Part shown: piece after piece, positions 37,695 to 46,566 of the stretch
How the letters are laid out: each line of letters begins with the position of its first letter
Position numbering within the stretch: the first letter of the stretch is position 1
Assembly (NCBI RefSeq): GCF_018860965.1
Contig: NZ_JAHKQF010000005.1
Coordinates: forward strand, 1-64,000
Length of the DNA: 64,000 nucleotides
Source of the DNA: Alteromonas sp. C1M14
Lineage (GTDB): Bacteria; Pseudomonadota; Gammaproteobacteria; Enterobacterales; Alteromonadaceae
Direction: 5' to 3'
The notes under the pieces: generated by a model
Databases searched by the model: none
Told to the model about the DNA's origin: nothing
Seen by the model: only the letters and a program-made list of their open reading frames with translations
Program-made: the position numbers and the translations under genes

Positions 37695-37722
37695 AAAAAA
37701 GGCTGGTCACCCAGCCTTTTTT
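37695..37722. terminator. Bidirectional rho-independent terminator
   Basis: A 12-bp perfect stem (AAAAAAGGCTGG/CCAGCCTTTTTT) with loop TCAC lies between the small membrane protein gene and the convergent small secreted protein gene. Confidence 0.9.
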
Positions 37723-37743
37723 CTTTGGAACAATTAACTGACA

Positions 37744-37911
37744 TTAATTAATCTTTTCTCCAGGGCAAGCATTTAACCATTTACATGGCAATACTTTTTG
37801 ATATTGAGTGGCCGCTTCCTGTGTATTGTCTAAAGGCTTGGCGCCTTGTTCCGCTGTTACTACTGGAGCTGTTGTCGAAAGTACCAGTGCTACTGCATAT
37901 GCTTTTAACAT
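37744..37911 (-). CDS. Small secreted protein with two cysteines, unknown function
   Basis: A 55-aa protein with a signal peptide (MLKAYAVALVLSTTAPVVTA, cleavage near TA/EQ). The mature part is about 35 residues and ends with VLPCKWLNACPGEKIN, whose two cysteines six residues apart could form a disulfide. GAGG lies about 9 bases before the ATG, a good ribosome site, and a terminator follows the stop. It could be a periplasmic peptide, a small signalling factor or a toxin-like peptide; nothing in the context decides this. Confidence 0.65.
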   Translation of the reverse strand: MLKAYAVALVLSTTAPVVTAEQGAKPLDNTQEAATQYQKVLPCKWLNACPGEKIN

Positions 37912-38135
37912 TTTTATATCCTCTGATTTTTTTATTTGAACAAACAACACCAATCTTTGTCAGTGTTATCAGAGATATAGCCATATGCGTGCCAACATAC
38001 GCCAAAAGTATAATATCAATTAGAGATATTTTTTTATTTCTTATAAATCAGTGGCTTACAGTGTTCATTTTTTGTTCGGTGCAAGCGGGGATTAGACGAA
38101 AGTTGCAAGATAAGAAAAGGCGTCAGAAACTTGAC

Positions 38136-41100
38136 TTATAAGGAATGGTGGCCTATGAGGTTGTAAAGTTTTTGATTTTCCTGCAATAATTTTTCAAATC
38201 GAGTGGCATTGAGCGGCTTACTGTAAAGGTAGCCTTGCAACATTTCACATTCATAGCGTCGAAGTATTGTCAGTTGTTTTTCTTCCTCTACGCCTTCAGC
38301 GACCACTTTTAGCCCCAAATTATGGGCAATATTAATAATAGCGGCAGTCATATGCCGGTCTGTGCTGCTTTCGGCGATATCGTCAATAAATGCTTTGTCG
38401 ATTTTTAACGTATTTAACGGAAAGCGTTTTAAATAGGCGAGGGAAGAGTAGCCGGTGCCAAAATCATCGAGGGCTAGGTGGATCCCTCGGTCGCGCAAGC
38501 GCTTCATTAACGCCAGGCCTTGCTCTGGGTTTTCCATCAAGGTGCCTTCGGTAATTTCACACTCTAGGTGTAAGGGCGATAAACCTACTTCTTGTAGGAT
38601 CCGTTCAATGCGATCATCAAGATTTGGCAATTCAAACTGTTTGGCCGATATATTTACCGCAACTCGGCCTGAGAATAAACCGGCATTTACCCAGCGCTTC
38701 GTATCTGCGCATGCTTTGCGTAACACTTGCTCGCCAATTTCTACAATTTGACCGGTTTGTTCTGCTAAGGGAATAAACTGGCCAGGGCTGACGATGCCTT
38801 TTTGCGGGTGTTCGAAGCGCACTAGCGCCTCCATACTGACTAATTTACCCGACGCAATATCGACTTTGGGCTGGTAGTAAACCGTAAACAAGTCGTCTTT
38901 TATTCCTTGACGGATTAGGTTTTCTATTTGTAATTGACGTACGGCATTTTGATTCATTTCACCGCTAAAGAATTTATAGGCGTTGCCACCATTATTTTTA
39001 GCAAAATACATGGCCGTATCGGCATTTTTCAACATTTCCTGTGGCGATTTACCATCATCAGGGTAAAAGGCGATCCCCACACTGGCTCCAAGGACAAACT
39101 CTTGTTTGTTGATAATAAAAGGCCGTGAGAGGTTATCAAGAATATCTTGGGCAAAGTGGGTAATGGTATGGATGTCGGCATGATCTTCCATCAACACACT
39201 AAACTCATCGCCCCCCAGTCGATAGCAGGTAGCAGAAGTGCCGGTAATGCGCTGCAACCGTTTGGCTATCTGTTTTATCAACACGTCGCCGGTTTGGTGG
39301 CCTAATGAGTCATTAATTTTTTTGAAGTTGTCCATATCCAAACATAGCAGGGCATGGGATGCGGCCTTTCGTACCAGGTTTTGATGACTGGCTTGGAAAA
39401 ACGAGCGGTTAGGTAGCTCGGTAAGGGGGTCGGTATTGGCCAGTTTAAGTAGCTCTTTTTCTGTGCTTTTACGAGATGTAATATCAGAAAATACGCCAAC
39501 AAAATGACTAATGCGGCCATCGTCATCATGAACCGCATCAATGTTGAGTTCGAGTTCGTACCGTTCGCCATTCATTCGCACAGATTCAACCTCGCCAAAC
39601 CAATTCCCTTTGGTGCGTAGGGTTTTCTTTATTTCATCGGTAAAGGCATCGGGGTATTGATTAAAGTACATATAGGAAGCGAGTGCTTGATCCCGGCTTT
39701 CCCCAGTGTAGCCACAATAGGCGTTGTTCACTGAAATAAAACGGAAATTGGTATCAGTAATAAACACCCCTTCGGAAATATTTTCAATAGAGCGTTTAAA
39801 CAGGTTAAGTTGTTCTTCTGCTTCTTTTAGGTGATGTATATTTTTCAGCGTGCCAGTCATGCGCACCGGTTGTTGGTTGTGATCCCGTTGTACCACCTTG
39901 CCCCGATCTAATACCCATATCCATGCATTGGAAAAGGTTTTGGCACGATAAGCGAGTTCGTAGAATTCCGATTTGCCTTCCAAATGTGCTTTTAGAGCAT
40001 CTTGAACCCGTAGCATATCATTGGGATGAATATTGGCATCATAGGCACTGGTTGTACGAATATTATCTTGGGGGAAGTCAAGGGTCCCCCAGGTATTAGA
40101 CCGGTATACTTGACCGCGATAGACATCCCAATCCCATAGTTCGTCGCCGGAACTCCATAGGGTAAGTTTTAATCGCTCTTCAGACTCTTTTATAACGCGC
40201 TGATTTTGTTTTCTTATTTGATAGTGGCGTAGTAAATAAAAAAGCACAAGAATAACAATAAGACTATAAAAGACTAACGCTGCTCCATGAAGCCAGAATG
40301 GACGGCCAATGGTAATGGTTAAGGTGCTGGAATCTGACCAATTACTGTCACCTTCTTTAGCCTGTACTTCAAACTCATAATTACCGAAGGGAATATTATT
40401 AAACTGCGCGATACGAGTGTTATCGGCAGGGAACCATTCATCTAAATTGCCCTTCATTCGATAACGGTAAATCACGTTTTCCGGTGTAATTGGGTTAATC
40501 AAGGCAAAGGTGATACTAAAGCGGGATTCATCATAGGTCAGCGACAGGGCATCTTTGTGCAGTAAGCTAGTGTGATTTGGCGCGGCTAAGGTGTTTTGTT
40601 CAGTTTTGGTGGTGTTACCAAATACTTGTAACTCAAGCAGTTTGGGGGGGCGAGTTACCGATTTATTCATTGCTTTTTCATCTAGAAATGATTTTTTCAA
40701 TATATTAAAGCCTTTTACCCCAGCAAACACCAAGGCTTCATCTGCCGTTACCAAAGACGCACTTTCGCTAAAATCATTGCCATTTATGGCTTCACGGGGA
40801 ATGGTTTCTGCATCGGTAAGGGAAAATAAATCGACCCGGGTAATACCTAATCGGTTGGTATACCAAATAGAGTCATTTCGGCCCACTGAAGAAAAAGTTA
40901 CGCCATCATTGGATGTTTTCCCTTGTATTTTTTCTACATCAAGTGTGTGGGCATTGACTTGTATAATGCCGTGGTAAAAGGTGGTTATCCAATAATAATT
41001 TCGCCAGTAATAAATATTGACAGCATTAAAACTTAACGAGTTATTACGGCCAATATTTTTAACAACTTTGTCGGTTAAAGGGTCGAATACCGCGATGCCG

Positions 41101-42653
41101 TTTTTGGTCGACAGCCAGATACGCTCTTCGTTATCGCTGTATATTGGAGCGAACGCCTCAGTAACGTCATTAATTGAATATTGATGAATCAGTGCTGTTT
41201 CATCCTTGAGGGATTCCGAGCGAGTATTAAATATATCTGTCGGTATGGACGCTAGGATATTCTGTTCTGTATTTAGCCAAATATTGCGGCCGTCGAAATA
41301 TAAACGCTCAATGAATTTACCTTCAAACAATGTTTGTACATTTACTAGCCTATTATGTCTAACTTCGAAAACGCGAACACCGTTTGAACTAGCGATCCAG
41401 AGTCGGCCATAGTCATCAATAATCAGATCCCAAAAATAGTTTTGTTCTGTTGTTAAAAAATAATCTATGGTGCCTAGTTGTCTATTAAATCTGCCTATAC
41501 CTTCATTTTGAGTAACAAACCACAAATTGCCTACTTGGTCTTCATCAATGGCCCAGATGGTGGAGGAGATGTCTGCTTTTTGAAAGGCTTTTTTATTGCT
41601 AAACGTGCGTACCGCACTTAATTCGGGTTGATAGCGGAATAAGCCAGCGTAGGTACCAGCCCAGATGGCCCCTTGGGAATCGACTTGAATACTAAAGATG
41701 ATTTTTTCGGTGAGGCCGGTTAGGCCAATCGTTTGTGGACCGGATGCCACAAAATTTTTATGACGAGTGTCGTAAATGGCGATGCCATCGTATGTGCCTA
41801 TCCAGACCAAATCGCCTGATTGCTTGATGGCAGTTACATTGCCGATGGATATGTCTGAATGATTAGCGCTGCTTCCAATTTCATTTTCGTCACCACCATT
41901 GGTGATTGTAACAATACCATCAATAGTCGCTAACCAGTACTCACCGTTGATAATCTCTATATCATTGATTCTACTTTTATCTACTGCATAGCCATAGGGA
42001 TTGGCTTGCTTTAAAGCGTAAATCTTATCGCTATTTTTATTAAGAATGTACGCGCCATGGCTTTTCGTTCCAATCCAAAGGCGGTGTTGCTCGTTGAAAA
42101 TAACCGTCATATCATCAGGCAAGGTTGTGCCACGAAACGCGGGGATCAGTACGTTACCATCTGGGGTTAAGCGATAAATTTGATTATAGGTACTGACCAA
42201 TAATCGTCCATTTTCATCGGTGGTAATGGTGGTAACGTAGTGTGATTCGGGGTCTTCGCCTTCAAATGGGATGGTATCAAAGTTGTCTAGTTCTGGATTA
42301 TACCGGGCCAACCCTTTGTCTGTGCCTACCCATAATGTGCCTTGCCCATCTACAAATAAGTCGCTAATCCAGGCCGAGGGAAGGGATTTAGGATCACTGG
42401 GAATAGGGTGGTATTGCTTAGCATCTGATTCGTAACCGGTATAGCGGTGAAGACCTGTAACTGTGGCAAACCATAAAATGCCGTCTTTGTCTTCTTCAAT
42501 GTCCAAGATGGTGTGGTCAGTAATACCATCTTTTTGCTCAATATTTTGAAAATAGATGTCTGAAATAGACACAGCTTGGCTACCTGCCGAGAAAAGACAT
42601 CCGAGCAGTATGGTCAAACAGAAAAAAGACCAGTTAATGGTTGAGCGCACCAA
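38136..42653 (-). CDS. Propeller-sensor diguanylate cyclase/phosphodiesterase (PAS, GGDEF, EAL)
   Basis: A 1505-aa inner-membrane signalling protein. A signal peptide (1-27) is followed by about fourteen two-component-regulator propeller repeats (about 30-690; patterns such as DGILWFATVTGLHRY and GTLWVGTDKGLARYNP), a Y_Y_Y domain (about 715-790), one membrane helix (about 798-820), two PAS/PAC domains (about 835-950 and 960-1070), a GGDEF domain with intact GGDEF near 1146 and an EAL domain with EAL near 1274 and DDFGTGYSSL. No RxxD inhibitory site precedes GGDEF (the sequence is SATCYRLGGDEF). It should sense a periplasmic ligand, perhaps a carbohydrate, and change cyclic di-GMP in the cytoplasm. 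Confidence 0.92.
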   Translation of the reverse strand: MVRSTINWSFFCLTILLGCLFSAGSQAVSISDIYFQNIEQKDGITDHTILDIEEDKDGILWFATVTGLHRYTGYESDAKQYHPIPSDPKSLPSAWISDLFVDGQGTLWVGTDKGLARYNPELDNFDTIPFEGEDPESHYVTTITTDENGRLLVSTYNQIYRLTPDGNVLIPAFRGTTLPDDMTVIFNEQHRLWIGTKSHGAYILNKNSDKIYALKQANPYGYAVDKSRINDIEIINGEYWLATIDGIVTITNGGDENEIGSSANHSDISIGNVTAIKQSGDLVWIGTYDGIAIYDTRHKNFVASGPQTIGLTGLTEKIIFSIQVDSQGAIWAGTYAGLFRYQPELSAVRTFSNKKAFQKADISSTIWAIDEDQVGNLWFVTQNEGIGRFNRQLGTIDYFLTTEQNYFWDLIIDDYGRLWIASSNGVRVFEVRHNRLVNVQTLFEGKFIERLYFDGRNIWLNTEQNILASIPTDIFNTRSESLKDETALIHQYSINDVTEAFAPIYSDNEERIWLSTKNGIAVFDPLTDKVVKNIGRNNSLSFNAVNIYYWRNYYWITTFYHGIIQVNAHTLDVEKIQGKTSNDGVTFSSVGRNDSIWYTNRLGITRVDLFSLTDAETIPREAINGNDFSESASLVTADEALVFAGVKGFNILKKSFLDEKAMNKSVTRPPKLLELQVFGNTTKTEQNTLAAPNHTSLLHKDALSLTYDESRFSITFALINPITPENVIYRYRMKGNLDEWFPADNTRIAQFNNIPFGNYEFEVQAKEGDSNWSDSSTLTITIGRPFWLHGAALVFYSLIVILVLFYLLRHYQIRKQNQRVIKESEERLKLTLWSSGDELWDWDVYRGQVYRSNTWGTLDFPQDNIRTTSAYDANIHPNDMLRVQDALKAHLEGKSEFYELAYRAKTFSNAWIWVLDRGKVVQRDHNQQPVRMTGTLKNIHHLKEAEEQLNLFKRSIENISEGVFITDTNFRFISVNNAYCGYTGESRDQALASYMYFNQYPDAFTDEIKKTLRTKGNWFGEVESVRMNGERYELELNIDAVHDDDGRISHFVGVFSDITSRKSTEKELLKLANTDPLTELPNRSFFQASHQNLVRKAASHALLCLDMDNFKKINDSLGHQTGDVLIKQIAKRLQRITGTSATCYRLGGDEFSVLMEDHADIHTITHFAQDILDNLSRPFIINKQEFVLGASVGIAFYPDDGKSPQEMLKNADTAMYFAKNNGGNAYKFFSGEMNQNAVRQLQIENLIRQGIKDDLFTVYYQPKVDIASGKLVSMEALVRFEHPQKGIVSPGQFIPLAEQTGQIVEIGEQVLRKACADTKRWVNAGLFSGRVAVNISAKQFELPNLDDRIERILQEVGLSPLHLECEITEGTLMENPEQGLALMKRLRDRGIHLALDDFGTGYSSLAYLKRFPLNTLKIDKAFIDDIAESSTDRHMTAAIINIAHNLGLKVVAEGVEEEKQLTILRRYECEMLQGYLYSKPLNATRFEKLLQENQKLYNLIGHHSL

Positions 42654-42769
42654 TACACCTTTGGCGATGTTATTTTATCATTATTGTTTATTATTATCGG
42701 CAGCGTTCGAACAAACCGAAGTCCCAATATGCCGAAATATGCGATCTGCTACAAGTTTTTTTGCCGCAG

Positions 42770-42796
42770 GCCTATTTATGCGTCTATTAAATAGGC
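42770..42796. repeat. Inverted repeat between the M16 protease gene and the GGDEF/EAL gene
   Basis: A perfect 9-bp inverted repeat (GCCTATTTA/TAAATAGGC) with a 9-base loop, without a T-run on either side. It may be an operator of the downstream gene on the minus strand or a weak transcript end for the M16 gene. Confidence 0.4.
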
Positions 42797-42823
42797 ACCG
42801 AAAAGTTTACACATTGATAATTG

Positions 42824-45628
42824 TTAGGGGATAGGAAAATAAGGTGTATTTTTTTTAAACATAGCTAGGTTGGTTAAGCTACGTTCCGCAGGCACCGACA
42901 TGGATGAAAACCCGCCGGAAGCGTAAAGCACAAGTTCCCCAAATAGCGTTCGCTTCGCCAGAGCATTGGCATAATGTTGGATGTCTGTAAATGATGTCTG
43001 ATTGATTTCACTGGCCAGTTTTTGATTGCGGTCGAATTGGGTTTCTTGAGAACCTAATCCTCCCCATAAACGTTGGGACTTCATCGATAAGGAAAGATCC
43101 CGCTCTTCTAATTGTTTAAGCAAGTTTTTTTGTATGGTGGACCAATAAAACTGGTAAAAATCAATTTCATTGAGTTGTTCAAACAAAAAGGTGGTCATTT
43201 CTTTTAATAACACATCAGGGGCATGGGTTGGGCTTTGAATGTAAAACGCCATTCCCGGATGCTGGTTGTGGGGGACATACCCTGTGCCCACCACATAGCC
43301 TAGCTGTTTTTCGGTTCTCAGCACATTGAAAAAGGGAGCCGCTAACATTTGTTCTAACACCATACACATGGCTGTATCTTTAATACTATTGCTGGGCGCT
43401 TGTAAATACAGTACTACCGCAGCATCGGGGTGATCACAGGGTACTTCGTGATACAAGGCTTCCCCTACTGGTAATTGAGATACCGAGCGAGTAAGGGCTT
43501 TTCCCGTTGCGCCAATTGAATTTTCCGCTAATTGATTGGCAAATTGACAGGCTTCGTCTTTTGACCAATTACCATGCATGAAACTTTCGACATAGTAATG
43601 TTTGAGGGCGGCTAAGCAGGTGGAAGTCATGGACTTATAGGTACAAGCCTCCACTGCTTTTAGCAGCTCGATGGGGGCTTGGGTATTGCGTTGCACGATA
43701 ACACTTAGCCGAGAAAATAAGCGGTTTGTTGGTTTGTTCATTAATGCATTTTGCAGGCTTTGTATCTGCATAGCTTTAACTCGCTCAAACTGCTGCTGAT
43801 CTGGCATGAATTCATGGATGGTTTCGAGCAGCTGTAATGCCAGTTTCGATTGATTATTCGAAAAGCCACGGGTATGTAAGGTAAAACCCGCTTGATGGCC
43901 GTAGATACGGTAATGCAACCCAGCAATTTCTGCTCGATAATATTTAGCCTGAAGGAAATCGTTTAATGCGGATAACCATATTCGCTTGGCGGCCACGGCA
44001 TGAAGATCATCGGTTAGGGCTTGGGTATCGAATGACACATAAATATCGCCCTTTGGGTTATGGAATACATCGTCTTGTGCAAACCAGAACTTCATATGGG
44101 GGCTATCAATGAGGGTCTTAGGCGATAAGTAATCGGTTTCCGGCAACGCTAAATGGTAATCCATGCCTAAATAGGGGTTGGGCGGAGGTAGCGTCAGTGC
44201 ATTGATGGTTGGCGGATGACATAGGGCTTCAAGTACCGACGGTGACAGCGGCCGCAGTTGATATCGAGCGTCATAATGCTGACAAGTGGTATCTGTGGGT
44301 AGCCCTTGAGCGATAAGTTTTATACGGATATTATTGGGAGTAAAGTAACTGAGTGCCTCGGCTATTTTTGTTTTATCAAAATTGTCGATGATAATTTTAA
44401 ACTGTCTGATATCTTCTTCTTTATAATAAAATAAATGCTGAGCATACTCACAAGCCATCGCTTGCAGTTTTGGGTTGTCTTCAAATTCGTGAGCGAGCGC
44501 CCCTAAGTGTGCCTTTTCTTGGTAGCGCCACTTTTCGTCCACGGAATTTTGAATTAAACGGATATATGAAAAAAGCGCTTCTAATAAATGCTGTTTGTTC
44601 TCAAGACCTGATCGGGTTAGCTGAAAGCTGACATTAAAGTCTTTAAAATCCTTCCCTTCAATACCACTGCCTGCAATAAGGTTGGTGACCCAGTTTTTAC
44701 TTTTTAGGTAAGCCAGAAGACTGCCTTCACCTTCATCACCAAGTAAATGACTTAAGTAATTTAAAGGCTTCGTACGAAAATCGTGATGCAAACCGGGTAA
44801 AGCAAAGGTAACAATCATGCGCCTTGCCGATTGTAACGGTTCGATATTAATTTCCACCGCCAACTGGTCATCGGTGTATAACGCTGGCCATGATTCAGCT
44901 GCGCTGTCTCCTGCTTTGATAGCCGAGAAACTGTGGGTAATGATATTTTTGACTCTATCGGCTTTTTCGCTGGTAAATACGGTTAATGCCATATTCTTAG
45001 CGACATAGTATTGACTGTGAAAGGCATGCAGTTGCTGATGTAGTTCGTTTTCAGGTAGCGCTCGAAATATACTGGCATTACCCACGGAAAACTTACTGAA
45101 AGGGTGAGCGGGATTCGCCGTTTCTTTGTGGATTTGGTATAGCCGTCGTAAGTCATCTTTCCGCTTAAACTGAAATTCAGCATCAATGGCATTAATTTCT
45201 TTGTTTAGTGTGGCTTTATCAAGTAGCGGTAAGCGCAACATATCACTGAATGCGGGTAGCAGTTTGTCCAGTTGCTCACTGTGGCAACTGAAATGATAAT
45301 TGGCGAACTCGGTGCCAGTCCAGGCGTTAATATTACCGCCTGCTTTTTCTACCATGTCATTGATGCTATTTGGTTTGGGTAAGTGTCGACTGCCCAAAAA
45401 CATCATGTGTTCAAGTAAATGAGATAAGCCATGGCAGCAATCGGGATCGTAAAAATGCCCCGCTTTTACCGACATTGAAACAAACGTAGAAGGGGTAAGG
45501 TTCTGTTCGCATATCAAGATGCGAAGACCATTCTCGAGGGTCACGAATTGTGCCTGTTCTAGGTTTATTGATGTTGTCAAAATGCTCTCTTTTTTATCTG
45601 TTTTACTGCATTTTTCGGGAATCTCCAC
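42824..45628 (-). CDS. Insulinase/pitrilysin-like M16 zinc protease
   Basis: A 934-aa protein of the M16A family (E. coli protease III is 962 aa). The inverted zinc motif HLLEH is at residues 70-74, followed by the third ligand region LNKEINAIDAEFQFKR; the four M16 domains fill the rest, the later ones being inactive. Such enzymes degrade peptides inside a closed chamber. No signal peptide is visible, unlike periplasmic protease III, so it may be cytosolic. The start shown is a GTG; a TTG at 45580, preceded by AGAGAG, would remove 16 residues and is equally plausible. Confidence 0.88.
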   Translation of the reverse strand: MEIPEKCSKTDKKESILTTSINLEQAQFVTLENGLRILICEQNLTPSTFVSMSVKAGHFYDPDCCHGLSHLLEHMMFLGSRHLPKPNSINDMVEKAGGNINAWTGTEFANYHFSCHSEQLDKLLPAFSDMLRLPLLDKATLNKEINAIDAEFQFKRKDDLRRLYQIHKETANPAHPFSKFSVGNASIFRALPENELHQQLHAFHSQYYVAKNMALTVFTSEKADRVKNIITHSFSAIKAGDSAAESWPALYTDDQLAVEINIEPLQSARRMIVTFALPGLHHDFRTKPLNYLSHLLGDEGEGSLLAYLKSKNWVTNLIAGSGIEGKDFKDFNVSFQLTRSGLENKQHLLEALFSYIRLIQNSVDEKWRYQEKAHLGALAHEFEDNPKLQAMACEYAQHLFYYKEEDIRQFKIIIDNFDKTKIAEALSYFTPNNIRIKLIAQGLPTDTTCQHYDARYQLRPLSPSVLEALCHPPTINALTLPPPNPYLGMDYHLALPETDYLSPKTLIDSPHMKFWFAQDDVFHNPKGDIYVSFDTQALTDDLHAVAAKRIWLSALNDFLQAKYYRAEIAGLHYRIYGHQAGFTLHTRGFSNNQSKLALQLLETIHEFMPDQQQFERVKAMQIQSLQNALMNKPTNRLFSRLSVIVQRNTQAPIELLKAVEACTYKSMTSTCLAALKHYYVESFMHGNWSKDEACQFANQLAENSIGATGKALTRSVSQLPVGEALYHEVPCDHPDAAVVLYLQAPSNSIKDTAMCMVLEQMLAAPFFNVLRTEKQLGYVVGTGYVPHNQHPGMAFYIQSPTHAPDVLLKEMTTFLFEQLNEIDFYQFYWSTIQKNLLKQLEERDLSLSMKSQRLWGGLGSQETQFDRNQKLASEINQTSFTDIQHYANALAKRTLFGELVLYASGGFSSMSVPAERSLTNLAMFKKNTPYFPIP

Positions 45629-45753
45629 TACAACATGTTCCCCTGATGGCCTACTTACGGCGTCTTGGCCTAAAGTCTTGTATATTTATACTAGGCTACG
45701 CTGACTGGGTCTGCTAAGGTTAGACCGAAGTCTTTCATCATATTCATTAAGTT

Positions 45754-46272
45754 ATGCCACGTCAAAAAACCAACGATGACACTTTAATGTTAATAATGCG
45801 GCACGGTGAAGCGGAATCACTGCGTATCGATGATAAAAGCCGCCAGCTTACCGAACATGGTCGACACCAGGTGTCACAGTCGGCAGGATGGCTTATCGAA
45901 AATTACTGTCGCCATCGTAAGATAGATTTGGCTTTAGTGAGCCCATATCGGCGCACCCGTCAAACCTATGACATGTTAAGTTTAGATTTTTCCATCGCTA
46001 AGTCCATGCAAACCGACGATATTGTTCCGGAAGCGAACCCACAACTGGCTCATGATTACGTTAATACCCTTATTGCCTCATCGCAAAGCCGAACTACGCC
46101 GGTTTCCACTATTTTGTTGGTGAGTCACATGCCGTTTGTGAGTTACTTTGTGGACGAGGTCTGTGCCACGCCAGTCAATAGCCTCTTTGCTACTGGCTCG
46201 GTGGCGGTAGTGAGCTATAATGCTGCCGCCCGAAGGGGTAGATTACTGAGTCATTACCAAGGAACGGTATAG
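45754..46272 (+). CDS. sixA: Phosphohistidine phosphatase SixA
   Basis: A 172-aa histidine phosphatase. The motif LIMRHGEAES (Arg16-His17-Gly18) is the phosphate-binding and nucleophile site, with the partner His in LVSHMPFVSYF. E. coli SixA (161 aa) removes phosphate from phosphotransfer domains, such as that of NPr in the nitrogen PTS. The ATG at 45787, nearer to the family start, could be the real one because no ribosome site precedes 45754. A short gene follows on the same strand. Confidence 0.9.
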   Translation: MPRQKTNDDTLMLIMRHGEAESLRIDDKSRQLTEHGRHQVSQSAGWLIENYCRHRKIDLALVSPYRRTRQTYDMLSLDFSIAKSMQTDDIVPEANPQLAHDYVNTLIASSQSRTTPVSTILLVSHMPFVSYFVDEVCATPVNSLFATGSVAVVSYNAAARRGRLLSHYQGTV

Positions 46273-46383
46273 CTAATTCGTAAATTATTTGAAAAGATCT
46301 GCCAATTCACCTTAAGAATATTGTTTTTCTTCCGATAACCACTTTAGTGAGAGGTGTATTGGACTGCGTGAGGCAGTATTCTG

Positions 46384-46566
46384 ATGGCAACAAAATCTAT
46401 CCCTGACATGCTTCGACGGTCACTTGAAAGTCATATGGCCGAAGCGGATCTCAGAAACGATGAAGAATTAAAAGAGATTATGGGCAAGCTTGCTTCGCTG
46501 TCATCAAAAGTGGCGGCAGCCAAGGCTCAGGCCCTTGCCCGTCGCGCAAAAGGGAACAAAGACTAG
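46384..46566 (+). CDS. Small coiled-coil protein, unknown function
   Basis: A 60-aa acidic-to-basic helical protein (MATKSIPDMLRRSLESHMAE at the start, Ala/Lys/Arg-rich end AKAQALARRAKGNKD) with heptad-like spacing and no membrane segment. GAGG lies about 11 bases before the ATG. It follows sixA by 111 bp and its stop overlaps the convergent CorB-like gene by 4 bp. I do not recognise the family. Confidence 0.6.
   Translation: MATKSIPDMLRRSLESHMAEADLRNDEELKEIMGKLASLSSKVAAAKAQALARRAKGNKD

Noticed and set aside
37785..38141. Hydrophobic 118-codon frame on the plus strand
   Set aside because: It is antisense to the 55-aa secreted protein, whose signal peptide explains part of the frame. No ribosome site is present.
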